From the NCBI RefSeq assembly GCF_030014955.1, contig NZ_JAGRPV010000001.1, positions 2,790,001 to 2,854,000 of the forward strand: DNA of 64,000 nt, written 5' to 3'. The notes under the pieces are model-generated. The model searched no databases. It was given only the letters and a program-made list of their open reading frames with translations, and had not been told where the DNA came from. The stretch comes from Cohnella hashimotonis (GTDB taxonomy: Bacteria; Bacillota; Bacilli; Paenibacillales; Paenibacillaceae). The position numbers and the translations under genes were made by a program. Below are positions 44,192 through 52,000 of the stretch, piece by piece. Each line of letters opens with the position of its first letter. Position 1 is the stretch's first letter.

Positions 44192-44291
44192 GGTAATTCC
44201 CTCCCATGCCATGTCAACGTTCGACTGTACCTTATTATACTTAAAGCGTTGACGCATAAGCAATGCGCGTTTACGATGAGGACAACGTTTC

Positions 44292-46373
44292 ATGGCAGGA
44301 GCGATCGGAAAAATGAAAGCATTAAAAATGAGACGGGGACAGGGAGCGCTGCTTGTCTTCGTCTTCATGATGGCTTTAGCCGGACTGGCGGGGGGATTCG
44401 CGCTAGGCGGCGGGGAAACCGGCGGCAAGCCTGTCGCAAAAGACGGCATCGTCGATTTGAGCGGCTATTCGTTCGAAAAAAGCGGCACGGTTCCGCTCGC
44501 GGGCGAATGGTACTTTGCACGGGAATCGCTGCGTCAGGAGGCTGCGTACGACCGGACGGTTCGCGTCCCCGGCATTTGGGGCGGACTTCCGGACGGCCGC
44601 GGCGGTTTATTGCCCAGCCAGGGCTATGGTACGTATCGTCTGGCGCTTCGGAATCTGCCTGCCGATCACCGAATGCTCGGCATCAGGCTGCCGAATTTAT
44701 CGACGGCCTATGCGTTGTATGTGGACGGCGCGCTCGTCGGATCGAAAGGCGTGCCCGGCGTCGACAAGGCCTCGACGACGCCTTTCCAATTGCCGGATAC
44801 GGTTTTCTTTCAACCCACAGGCGCTTCGGTAACGCTGGAACTGGAGCTGGCGAACTTCCACCACCGGACGGGCGGCATTCGCAGCGTACTCGTGCTCGGC
44901 ACGCCCGAGCAGGTCAAAGGCATCGCCTTCGGACATGAAGCCAGAGAATTCATCGTGCTCGGCTGCTTGCTCATGATCGGCATCTATCACATCGGCTTGT
45001 ACGCGCTGCGGCGAAAAGAGCTGGACAATCTGTTGTTTGCGATGCTCTGTTTCTGCGTCGCAGGGCGGATGAGCGTCATCGGCGAGGGGCTGCTGCCCAG
45101 ATTAGTGCCGGAATTGACCTGGACGGCGGCCGGGCGTCTCGAATACAGCTTTTTCGTGCTGAGCGCGCTGTGCGGCTTCGCTTACTTTCGCCGTACGTAC
45201 AGTAAGGAGCTCACGCGCAGATGGACTTTTGCCGCATGCGCGGGCGCTTGCTTACTCCTGGGGCTGACCTGGGGGGTGACGCTTCTCGAATCAAGCTCGC
45301 TGATCCTGCTCTATCAAGCATTCGTAATCGTCCTGAGCGGCGCATCGCTGTACTTGCTCATCGTGGCGCTGATCCGCGGCCGAGAGGGAGCGGCCCTTTC
45401 CCTGATCGGCGTGGCCGGGTTCGTCGGCACGGTGCTCAGCGACATCTTTTTTTACAACGGCTGGTGGCGCGCGCCGGATATGGTCCCGTTCGGACTGCTC
45501 TTCCTGGTCATCATGAACGCCTTTCTCATCTCCCTCCGCTTTTCCAGGACTTTCGCCAAGGCCGAAAAGCTGTCGGCGGAGCTGCGCAGCTGGAACGGTC
45601 AGCTTGAAGCGCGCATTGAAGAAAGAACGGAGGCGCTGCGGGCCGCAGAGCAGTCGCGAAGACAGCTCGTCAGCAATATCTCGCATGACCTGCGTACGCC
45701 GATGACGCTCATTCAGGGCTACCTGGAGGCGCTGCGCGACGGCGTCATCTCCGATCCCGGGCAGCGGGAGGCGGTCATCGGCGCCATGCTCAAAAAAGCG
45801 GAGGGACTCAACGAGCTGATCCGCGATCTGTTCGACCTGTCCATGCTCGAGGCGCGCCAGGCTCAAATGTCCTATGAGCTTGTGCCGCTGTCCGCATGGA
45901 TCGATCGCCTCGCGGAGAACTACGCCATGGAGCTGCTCACCAAAGGCATCGCGTTTGTCTGCCGGACCGAAGGCCCTGGAACCGAGAGCGTCAGTCTGAA
46001 AATCGACGAGCGCAGAATGGACCGGGTCATGTCCAATCTGATCTATAACGCCATTCAGGCGACGCCCCGCGGAGGGGAGATTCGGATCGAAGCGCGGCGC
46101 GGCGCCAGGCCCTACGAAGCGGAGATCGCGGTGCTCGACAACGGCTCGGGCATTACGCCCGAGGAGCTCCCGAAGCTATTCGAACGATTGTACCAAAACG
46201 ACAAGTCGAGAAACGGCTCGTCCGGCGGCAGCGGGCTTGGCCTCGCGATCGTTCGCGAGATCGTGGAGACGCATGGCGGCCGGATCGAGGCGCGCATTCG
46301 GCCGGAAGGCGGAAGCGCATTTATTTTCACGCTGCCGATCGCCAAACGAATGATTACGGAGGAATTGCGATGA
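44292..46373 (+). CDS. 7TMR-DISM sensor histidine kinase
   Basis: A 693-residue membrane kinase. After an N-terminal hydrophobic segment (about 18-40), residues 50-210 form an extracytoplasmic jelly-roll domain (7TMR-DISMED2 type, VRVPGIWGG, GYGTYRLAL) that often binds carbohydrate. A seven-helix block spans about 218-420, followed by a short coiled coil. HisKA carries His465 in SNISHDLRTPM. The ATPase has N box SNLIYNAIQATP, G1 LDNGSGITPEE and G2 GGSGLGLAIV. The partner is the divergent response regulator. The start is uncertain: ATG codons at 44292 and 44313 are both plausible. Its stop overlaps the PAP2 gene. Confidence 0.9.
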   Translation: MAGAIGKMKALKMRRGQGALLVFVFMMALAGLAGGFALGGGETGGKPVAKDGIVDLSGYSFEKSGTVPLAGEWYFARESLRQEAAYDRTVRVPGIWGGLPDGRGGLLPSQGYGTYRLALRNLPADHRMLGIRLPNLSTAYALYVDGALVGSKGVPGVDKASTTPFQLPDTVFFQPTGASVTLELELANFHHRTGGIRSVLVLGTPEQVKGIAFGHEAREFIVLGCLLMIGIYHIGLYALRRKELDNLLFAMLCFCVAGRMSVIGEGLLPRLVPELTWTAAGRLEYSFFVLSALCGFAYFRRTYSKELTRRWTFAACAGACLLLGLTWGVTLLESSSLILLYQAFVIVLSGASLYLLIVALIRGREGAALSLIGVAGFVGTVLSDIFFYNGWWRAPDMVPFGLLFLVIMNAFLISLRFSRTFAKAEKLSAELRSWNGQLEARIEERTEALRAAEQSRRQLVSNISHDLRTPMTLIQGYLEALRDGVISDPGQREAVIGAMLKKAEGLNELIRDLFDLSMLEARQAQMSYELVPLSAWIDRLAENYAMELLTKGIAFVCRTEGPGTESVSLKIDERRMDRVMSNLIYNAIQATPRGGEIRIEARRGARPYEAEIAVLDNGSGITPEELPKLFERLYQNDKSRNGSSGGSGLGLAIVREIVETHGGRIEARIRPEGGSAFIFTLPIAKRMITEELR

Positions 46374-46996
46374 CGCTCAATAAAGCGCAAAAAAGAACGA
46401 TCTTGATCGCGGTCGCCATAGCGGCGCTGCTGTTCGCGACGATCACGTCCTTGAGGGCCGGCGGTTATGCCGGATGGGACAGGGCTGTGGCTGCTGCGGC
46501 TGCGGATACCCGCGCGTCCGGCTGGACGAGCTTGTGGCGGGCGATGAACGATATGGGCAGCGCGGCCGTCGTCGCTGCGGTTGCCTTGCTGTCCGCTGCG
46601 TGCTGGTGGCGCCTTCGCTCATGGAAAATCGCCGTCTCGTTCGTCGGCGTCGTCTTGTCCGCGTACGTCCTGCAGTCGGCGCTCAAATCCGCATTCGGAT
46701 ACGAGCGTCCTGATGACGCATGGGGCATAACGCATGACGGCTACGGATATCCGAGCGGTAACGCGACGATCGCAGGCGCTTTGTACGGCTGGTGGATGCT
46801 GCTTGGTTGGCTTGAGCTGCGCGGGCGCGTCCAGAAGATCGCCGTTTGCGTTCTCGCCTGCGTACTCATCGCAGCGACCGGCTGGAGTCGGATTTATTTC
46901 AGCGTCCATTATTTGTCGGACGTCTGCGCCGGCTTCTGCGCGGGCGGCATTTGCGCGCTGACTGCCGCTACGATTTGCTTTTGGCGACGGTCCTAG
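46370..46996 (+). CDS. PAP2-family membrane phosphatase with altered motif 2
   Basis: A 208-residue integral membrane protein with about five helices. Motif 1 KSAFGYERP (Lys106, Arg113) and motif 3 SRIYFSVHYLSD (Arg174, His180, Asp184) are intact. Motif 2 reads PSGN at 128-131, where active lipid phosphatases have PSGH, so the general-acid histidine is replaced by Asn131. Typical substrates are undecaprenyl pyrophosphate or phosphatidic-type lipids. Activity here may be reduced or different. The ATG overlaps the histidine kinase stop, so it is a likely co-regulated gene. Its 3' end overlaps the convergent XRE gene by 29 nt. Confidence 0.85.
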   Translation: MTLNKAQKRTILIAVAIAALLFATITSLRAGGYAGWDRAVAAAAADTRASGWTSLWRAMNDMGSAAVVAAVALLSAACWWRLRSWKIAVSFVGVVLSAYVLQSALKSAFGYERPDDAWGITHDGYGYPSGNATIAGALYGWWMLLGWLELRGRVQKIAVCVLACVLIAATGWSRIYFSVHYLSDVCAGFCAGGICALTAATICFWRRS

Positions 46997-47330
46997 CGGG
47001 CTTCTTGCGATCGCCTTCGACGATGCCGAGGAGGAGGCCGATCGACTGCTGTCTTTGCTCCTGATCCATGGATTTGAACAGCTCGAGGATCTTGTGCTCC
47101 TGAGGCTCGGCAGCATAATCGGCACGCTTCGCGCCTGATCCGCCGATGATGTAATCCAGAGAGACGTTAAAATAATGCGCCAGCTTGATGAGCGTCTCGT
47201 AAACGGGATGGCGGTTGTTGATCTCGTAATGGCTGTAGGCGGATCTCGTGATGCCGACCTGGCGGGCCACTTCCTCCTGTGACAGATGGCGTTCGAGGCG
47301 AAGCTGGCGAAGACGGTCTCCCATGCTCAT
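46968..47330 (-). CDS. XRE-family transcriptional regulator
   Basis: A 120-residue repressor-like protein. The Cro/C1 helix-turn-helix occupies residues 4-62 (LSQEEVARQVGITRSAYSHYE, then HPVYETLIKLAHYFNVSLDYII). A short C-terminal helical tail of 55 residues may be for oligomerisation (EPQEHKILELFKSMDQEQRQ). It resembles SinR/ImmR-type regulators. Start: ATG 8 nt after AAGGAG. Its promoter carries a palindrome between -35 and -10, which suggests autoregulation. The 3' end overlaps PAP2 on the opposite strand. Confidence 0.88.
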   Translation of the reverse strand: MSMGDRLRQLRLERHLSQEEVARQVGITRSAYSHYEINNRHPVYETLIKLAHYFNVSLDYIIGGSGAKRADYAAEPQEHKILELFKSMDQEQRQQSIGLLLGIVEGDRKKPARTVAKSKS

Positions 47331-47373
47331 AGCGGTGTCTCCTTGCCTATATATAGTGGACTATTTGTTTATA

Positions 47374-47402
47374 ACTGTATGATACAAAATGTATCATGTC
47401 AA
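47374..47402 (-). promoter_or_regulatory. XRE gene promoter with palindromic operator in the spacer
   Basis: On the minus strand TTGACA (47397-47402), 17-nt spacer and TACAGT (47374-47379). The spacer is almost entirely the palindrome ATGATACA-AAA-TGTATCAT (47379-47397). A protein bound there would block polymerase; the XRE product is the obvious candidate. Confidence 0.8.
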
Positions 47403-47448
47403 GCGTTTTCATTGAAACGCGGCGATTTCTTTTCTCAAACGCATCGGT

Positions 47449-47472
47449 TATAATAGATTAGAATCATTATAA
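47449..47472 (+). promoter_or_regulatory. fur -10 element and PerR-like box
   Basis: TATAAT (47449-47454) is followed by TTAGAAT-C-ATTATAA (47458-47472), one mismatch from the PerR consensus TTATAAT-N-ATTATAA. The box covers the expected transcription start. In B. subtilis fur is known to be repressed by PerR. Confidence 0.65.
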
Positions 47473-47517
47473 TCTGCGTGGCGCGAACGCGTCCTGCGGA
47501 CGAAGGGGGCAATCCCG

Positions 47518-47997
47518 ATGGCAGCACTTGAAGATCAATTGATTAAAATAAATAAACAGCTGCTCAGCAAAGGGTATAAACTGACTTCCCAGCGCGAAGC
47601 GACGGTGCGCATATTGCTCGAATACGAGCAGGATCATCTGAGCGCGGAAGAGGTGTTCATGCTCGTACGCGAACTGCATCCGGACATCGGCCTTGCGACT
47701 GTATATCGTACGTTGGAGCTTCTGGCCGAGCTTCATATCGTCGAAAAAATGAACTTCGGCGACGGCGTTGCACGCTTCGACCTCCGCAGCGACGAAAATG
47801 CGCATATGCACCACCATTTGATTTGTACCGTTTGCGGCCGTCTCAAGGAGATTAAGGAAGATTGGCTCGGAGAGCTGGAGCAGCGGCTTGCGCGTGAGTA
47901 CGGGTTTCTCGTGACCGATCACCGTCTGGAATTCACGGGCACGTATGCAAGCTGCCAGCGTGAAGGCTGCAAGCGGGCGAGCAAGGCGGTCTCTTGA
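47518..47997 (+). CDS. fur: ferric uptake regulator Fur
   Basis: A 159-residue Fur-family metalloregulator, closest in sequence style to B. subtilis Fur (YKLTSQREATVRILLE, DHLSAEEVFMLV, IGLATVYRTLELL). The winged helix occupies residues 1-85. The metal-sensing segment HMHHHLICTVCG holds His ligands and the first structural-zinc pair; CQREGC near the C-terminus gives the second pair. It represses iron-uptake genes when Fe(II) is present. AAGGGGG lies 8 nt before the ATG, and a PerR-like box overlaps its promoter. Confidence 0.92.
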   Translation: MAALEDQLIKINKQLLSKGYKLTSQREATVRILLEYEQDHLSAEEVFMLVRELHPDIGLATVYRTLELLAELHIVEKMNFGDGVARFDLRSDENAHMHHHLICTVCGRLKEIKEDWLGELEQRLAREYGFLVTDHRLEFTGTYASCQREGCKRASKAVS

Positions 47998-48040
47998 GGC
48001 CATTCTGTATGGCAACGCTGCTTTCCTATTGATTGAATAC

Positions 48041-48084
48041 AGCCCTCGCAGTCGAAGCGGACGCTTCGATCGCGAGGGCTGTTT
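48041..48084. terminator. strong terminator after fur
   Basis: Stem AGCCCTCGC..TCGAAGC / GCTTCGA..GCGAGGGCT of about 18 bp. It sits between fur and a convergent small gene and may serve both. Confidence 0.75.
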
Positions 48085-48107
48085 GCGCGGCAGGCGGGGC
48101 GGACGAG

Positions 48108-48209
48108 CTATCTCCTGTCGGATTTGCGCTTGAGGTCTCTGGCACGGAACAACAGCCATCCGACGGCGACAATGATTACAATAAACATAATCGTGTATGT
48201 GATGATCAT
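48108..48209 (-). CDS. 33-residue single-pass membrane peptide
   Basis: A short gene reading MIITYTIMFIVIIVAVGWLL followed by FRARDLKRKSDRR. A 19-residue hydrophobic helix is followed by a basic tail, the positive-inside layout of an N-out single-pass peptide. Support is a GGAGGTG Shine-Dalgarno 5 nt before the ATG, position between two terminators and convergent placement to fur. It is too short for homology by eye. Similar tiny membrane peptides often modulate transporters or kinases; no partner is evident here. Confidence 0.7.
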   Translation of the reverse strand: MIITYTIMFIVIIVAVGWLLFRARDLKRKSDRR

Positions 48210-48388
48210 GGCTGCACCTCCGTTTATATTAATGTTTACCCTGGAGGCGCATTTATGCAGCCGGATCGCGTTAAAAGTGCGTTGAGAGTCGATGATAGGG
48301 CGAACGGCAAAAGAAGATCGGGATTGGCCTAACTGTTATTCGATCGGTTACAATAGAGGGGAATTCATATCGAGGAGGAGATTCGCTA

Positions 48389-49366
48389 GTGAAATTCAGT
48401 CAACTGGGAAAATCGGGCCTTAAGGTCAGCAAGCTGTGCCTCGGAACGATGAACTTCGGGGTGGATACGGACGAGAAGGACGCGTTTCGGATGATGGACG
48501 CCGCGCTCGACGCTGGCATCAACTTCTTCGATACGGCTAATATTTACGGTTGGGGCGAAAACGCAGGGCGCACCGAGGAGATTATCGGACGCTGGTTCAC
48601 GCAAGGCGGCGGACGGAGAGAGCGCGTCGTGCTTGCGACCAAATTCTACGGGGACATGAGCGACAAGCACGACGGGCCGAACGGCGAAGCGGGATTGTCG
48701 TCGTACAAGCTGCGCCGCCATCTCGAAGGCTCGCTGCGCCGCCTGCAGACGGATCATATCGAGCTCTATCAGATGCATCACGTCGATCGCAACGTCTCGT
48801 GGGACGAGCTGTGGGATGCTTTCCGCATCGCGCAATATCAGGGCAAGATCGGATACGTGGGCTCGAGCAACTTCGCAGGTCGCGATCTGGTAAAGGCCCA
48901 ATACGAAGCCAAATCCAAGGGCATGCTCGGCCTCGTGTCCGAGCAGCACAAATACAGCCTGATCACGCGCCTTCCCGAGCTTGAGGTGCTGCCGGCCGCG
49001 CACGAGCACGGCATCGGCGTCATCGCCTGGAGTCCGCTCGACGGCGGCCTGCTGAGCGGAAAAGCACTCAATCCGGCGCCGGGCTCGAAGCGCGCCAGCG
49101 ATCAGACGCGCGTAGAGAAGTATCGTCCGCAGCTCGAAGCGTTCGCCAAACTCGCTGCGGAGCTGGGCGAATCCGAAGCGAATCTGGCGCTGGCCTGGAC
49201 GCTGGCGCATCCGGCGATGACCGCGCCGATCATCGGGCCTCGCACGATGGAGCAGCTCGAGGGCGCGCTGCGCGTCGTCGACATCGAGCTTGGTGAGGAG
49301 ACGCTGAAGCGACTGGACGAGATCTTCCCGGGACCCGGCGAAGCGCCGCGCGCCTACGCCTGGTAA
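48389..49366 (+). CDS. aldo/keto reductase
   Basis: A 325-residue NADPH-dependent oxidoreductase of the AKR superfamily. The catalytic tetrad is complete: Asp48, Tyr53 (DTANIYGWGEN), Lys85 (LATKFYG) and His130 (LYQMHHVD). The nucleotide-binding C-terminal part is IIGPRTMEQLEGAL. The start is a GTG after GAGGAGGAG. A TACAAT -10-like element lies about 40 nt upstream. Substrate unknown; these enzymes reduce aldehydes or ketosugars. It is monocistronic with its own terminator. Confidence 0.9.
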   Translation: MKFSQLGKSGLKVSKLCLGTMNFGVDTDEKDAFRMMDAALDAGINFFDTANIYGWGENAGRTEEIIGRWFTQGGGRRERVVLATKFYGDMSDKHDGPNGEAGLSSYKLRRHLEGSLRRLQTDHIELYQMHHVDRNVSWDELWDAFRIAQYQGKIGYVGSSNFAGRDLVKAQYEAKSKGMLGLVSEQHKYSLITRLPELEVLPAAHEHGIGVIAWSPLDGGLLSGKALNPAPGSKRASDQTRVEKYRPQLEAFAKLAAELGESEANLALAWTLAHPAMTAPIIGPRTMEQLEGALRVVDIELGEETLKRLDEIFPGPGEAPRAYAW

Positions 49367-49385
49367 TCGGCATAAACGGATTGAA

Positions 49386-49413
49386 GCCGCTCGCGACCGC
49401 GAGCGGCTTTTTT
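49386..49413 (+). terminator. intrinsic terminator after the aldo/keto reductase
   Basis: Perfect stem GCCGCTCGC / GCGAGCGGC with a 4-nt loop and T6 tail. Confidence 0.9.
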
Positions 49414-49450
49414 GACGAAGCGAAAAGAATAAGTTTCACCAATGCCCAGC

Positions 49451-51721
49451 CTATAGATTGCTTGCATCCGATCGCTGTGCCGGGGGCGGCAGCGCTTTGC
49501 GGTATTCGCCCGGCGTAACGCCCGAGCAACGCTTGAACATACGAATAAAAGAGTTGACGTTTTGATAGCCGACATAACCGGCCACATCCGCAATGCGAAG
49601 CTCCAGATTCATGAGCAGAGCCTTAGCTTTGTTGATTCTGAGCTCGTTCAGATGATCGCTGAAGTTGATTCCGACCTTTTCCTTAAAGTACCCCGACAGA
49701 TAACCCGGCGTAAGATTGAGCTTGTCGGCGATGGCATCGAGATTGATATCCTCGCAGTAATGGTTCTCCATATAGTCAAGGACGAAGGAGGCGATCGGAT
49801 CCTTCGTTACGCTCCTTTCGGCAAGGACGACCAGGGCCGGGCGGATCAGCTCCCGGAACCAGTCTTGATATTGCTTCACGTTGTACAATCGGCCAATTTT
49901 CTCGATTTCGAGCAGCATTTCCGTCCGTGCGCGCATGTTCAGCTTAGCGAGCGTTATCTCTACCTGCTCCGCAGCCCCCCGGGCAAATGCCCGATATTCT
50001 CTCACGGCCGCGTCTTTGCGCTTCAACACATCGAGCTGCCGGTCGACCCACTCGAGCACGGCATTTTCGTTGCCGTTCATAAGCAGCGTATGCAGATCCT
50101 CTCCGGCTGTCAGCTTCAGGCGGGATGCATTCGACAGCGACGCCCTCGGACCTGTGATAATCTGAGTATCTCCGTTCAATTTTCGTTCGCTCAGCAGCTC
50201 GGACAATTGACCGTACGCTTCTGTAAATGAAGTGTGAGCCGGATAAACCGGGCTGACCGCAATTGTCAGGTATAAATAATCGTCAGCAAGCAGCAGTTGC
50301 TTTAAGGTCTCAAGGGTTTGCACGAGGTCGCTTTGGGAATCCGGATCGAAAATTAATGACATTAACCGATTCTGTTCGATCGGCAGCGTAACGCCATCCC
50401 TTGGAGAAAAGAGGTTGTGAATGAGCTTGCGGAGCATGAGCATCTTGCTTTCGTAGGCCAGTTCCGGATTTTTAAATACAATTTCATAAAGAACGGCGGC
50501 AAAAGGTCTGTTCGATTGTACAAGCTGTTCGATATCGGCGAGATTCGGCGCCATCGGTATATTTTTCACCTTGTTGGTATAAGCGTACTGCTGAACGAGC
50601 GTGTTTTTGCGGTCGAGATCGGTGCGTATCCGTTCGTTGGTCTGCAGGATGCTGCTCATCCGGTCGCTCAGGATGGCATACTCCCGGATGTTGCTGATCG
50701 GCTCCGCTGCGGCGGATTTGCGTTCGAGCATCGCGATGAGCCGACTAAGCGGATGGTTGAGCCGCAGGCTGAACAGGACGGAGGTGACGATGGCGACCGC
50801 GACGGCGGCGGACAGAAGGGAGACGAGCAGCACGTTCAGCCTCATCATCTCGGCGGCGATGCTGGCAATAGGGACGACGCGCTCATAAGTGAAGCCGGTG
50901 TCCGCCCCTTTTTTATAGAAATAAAAGAAGTTGCCTTTCCGTTCATGATACGTATCGCGCTGCAGCGGCACGGGAGAACGCATGTCGCCGGTGGGAGAGG
51001 AAGCAAACAGCATCGCTCCTTCCCGGTCCCAGATCGAAAAGGTCGAATCGCCCGATTGGCCATAGGCGGCATACAACCGCTGCGGATTCACCAGGAGGAG
51101 CCCGTAGACGTCTCCATACGATGCGGCCTTGAACCAGATCGGCATCAAGGGACCCTTCGGACGCGTTTGGCCCATCGAATGCTCCTGAAAGTCGGAAACC
51201 GGTAATACTTGCATAAAGGTGCTGCCAGCCGTTGACTGCGCCCAATATTCGGGCGGGTAATCCGTGCTGGCGTAATACTTGCCGAACATGTCTTCGATGC
51301 TGCTGGTGCCTTCCTTTTCCAGCACATAGCCGGCCTTTCGAAAGATAAGGATGAAGTTATCCAAATGAAGAAACGGATTCGTATACAAAGCGGCCAGATT
51401 TTCTTTGACTTCGGGGAGGATATCATAGCGATTGTTATCTTTAACGCGGTTAAGAATCTCGAGATTAACGGTCCATCTGTCGGAGCGCATCAGGGAGATC
51501 AGCATCGTCTGCGTCATCCGAAATTGATTCTCATAGCTGTCGACGGTCTGCTTCATGCCGAGCTCGTTATAGCGTACGATTTCTTTGTACAGCTTGCGGC
51601 TCAGATAGAGGTACGCAAACAGATTGCAAGAAGCGAGCAACACGATCACGCACAGGAAACTGACCATCAGCTTGACGAACAGCGTGTTAAAAGCAAGCTT
51701 GAGCCCGGCACGTTTGATCAT
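49451..51721 (-). CDS. membrane-bound AraC-family regulator of the adjacent sugar transporter
   Basis: A 756-residue one-component sensor. TM1 lies at about 12-40 and TM2 at about 295-319, enclosing a 250-residue extracytoplasmic sensor domain of Cache type. A cytoplasmic HAMP-like and coiled region follows. The AraC double helix-turn-helix spans about 646-745 (INLDAIADKLNLTPGYLSGY and VAGYVGYQNVNSFIRMFKR). Paenibacillaceae place such regulators beside LplB/YtcP/LplA transporters, which diverge from it here by 279 nt. The ATG at 51721 is preceded by a G9 run that supplies the Shine-Dalgarno. The frame is open 31 codons further upstream through that run. Confidence 0.88.
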   Translation of the reverse strand: MIKRAGLKLAFNTLFVKLMVSFLCVIVLLASCNLFAYLYLSRKLYKEIVRYNELGMKQTVDSYENQFRMTQTMLISLMRSDRWTVNLEILNRVKDNNRYDILPEVKENLAALYTNPFLHLDNFILIFRKAGYVLEKEGTSSIEDMFGKYYASTDYPPEYWAQSTAGSTFMQVLPVSDFQEHSMGQTRPKGPLMPIWFKAASYGDVYGLLLVNPQRLYAAYGQSGDSTFSIWDREGAMLFASSPTGDMRSPVPLQRDTYHERKGNFFYFYKKGADTGFTYERVVPIASIAAEMMRLNVLLVSLLSAAVAVAIVTSVLFSLRLNHPLSRLIAMLERKSAAAEPISNIREYAILSDRMSSILQTNERIRTDLDRKNTLVQQYAYTNKVKNIPMAPNLADIEQLVQSNRPFAAVLYEIVFKNPELAYESKMLMLRKLIHNLFSPRDGVTLPIEQNRLMSLIFDPDSQSDLVQTLETLKQLLLADDYLYLTIAVSPVYPAHTSFTEAYGQLSELLSERKLNGDTQIITGPRASLSNASRLKLTAGEDLHTLLMNGNENAVLEWVDRQLDVLKRKDAAVREYRAFARGAAEQVEITLAKLNMRARTEMLLEIEKIGRLYNVKQYQDWFRELIRPALVVLAERSVTKDPIASFVLDYMENHYCEDINLDAIADKLNLTPGYLSGYFKEKVGINFSDHLNELRINKAKALLMNLELRIADVAGYVGYQNVNSFIRMFKRCSGVTPGEYRKALPPPAQRSDASNL

Positions 51722-51960
51722 CTTCGAATTTCCCCCCCCCGGCAAGCAGCCTCGCGATCTCGTATTTTGCCTTTCGATAACATCATCATACCGATTCAAA
51801 TCTGACAGCAACAATATGCATTTTTACTTTTTTGTATTCAGTTCTTCCGCTTTCCGCAATCGTGGCGATCGGCAGGAATACGTGGAGATATATTTACCTG
51901 TACAAAGCGGGATATGATGCGAGTACATCGATTCCAGGCATCACGGCTGCTTCCGGTACT

Positions 51961-51988
51961 TTTAACTGACAGAATTTAACTGACAGAA
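51961..51988 (+). repeat. 14-bp perfect tandem duplication before the permease gene
   Basis: TTTAACTGACAGAA is repeated twice without a gap, ending directly at the AAGGGG Shine-Dalgarno of the first permease gene. The remaining divergent region (51722-51960) holds AT-rich segments but no promoter I can name with confidence. Confidence 0.8.
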
Positions 51989-52000
51989 GGGGAAATGCGT

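Noticed and set aside
48033..48332. Plus-strand 99-codon frame after fur
   Set aside because: It begins inside the fur terminator hairpin and lacks a ribosome-binding site; the minus-strand 33-codon gene is better supported.
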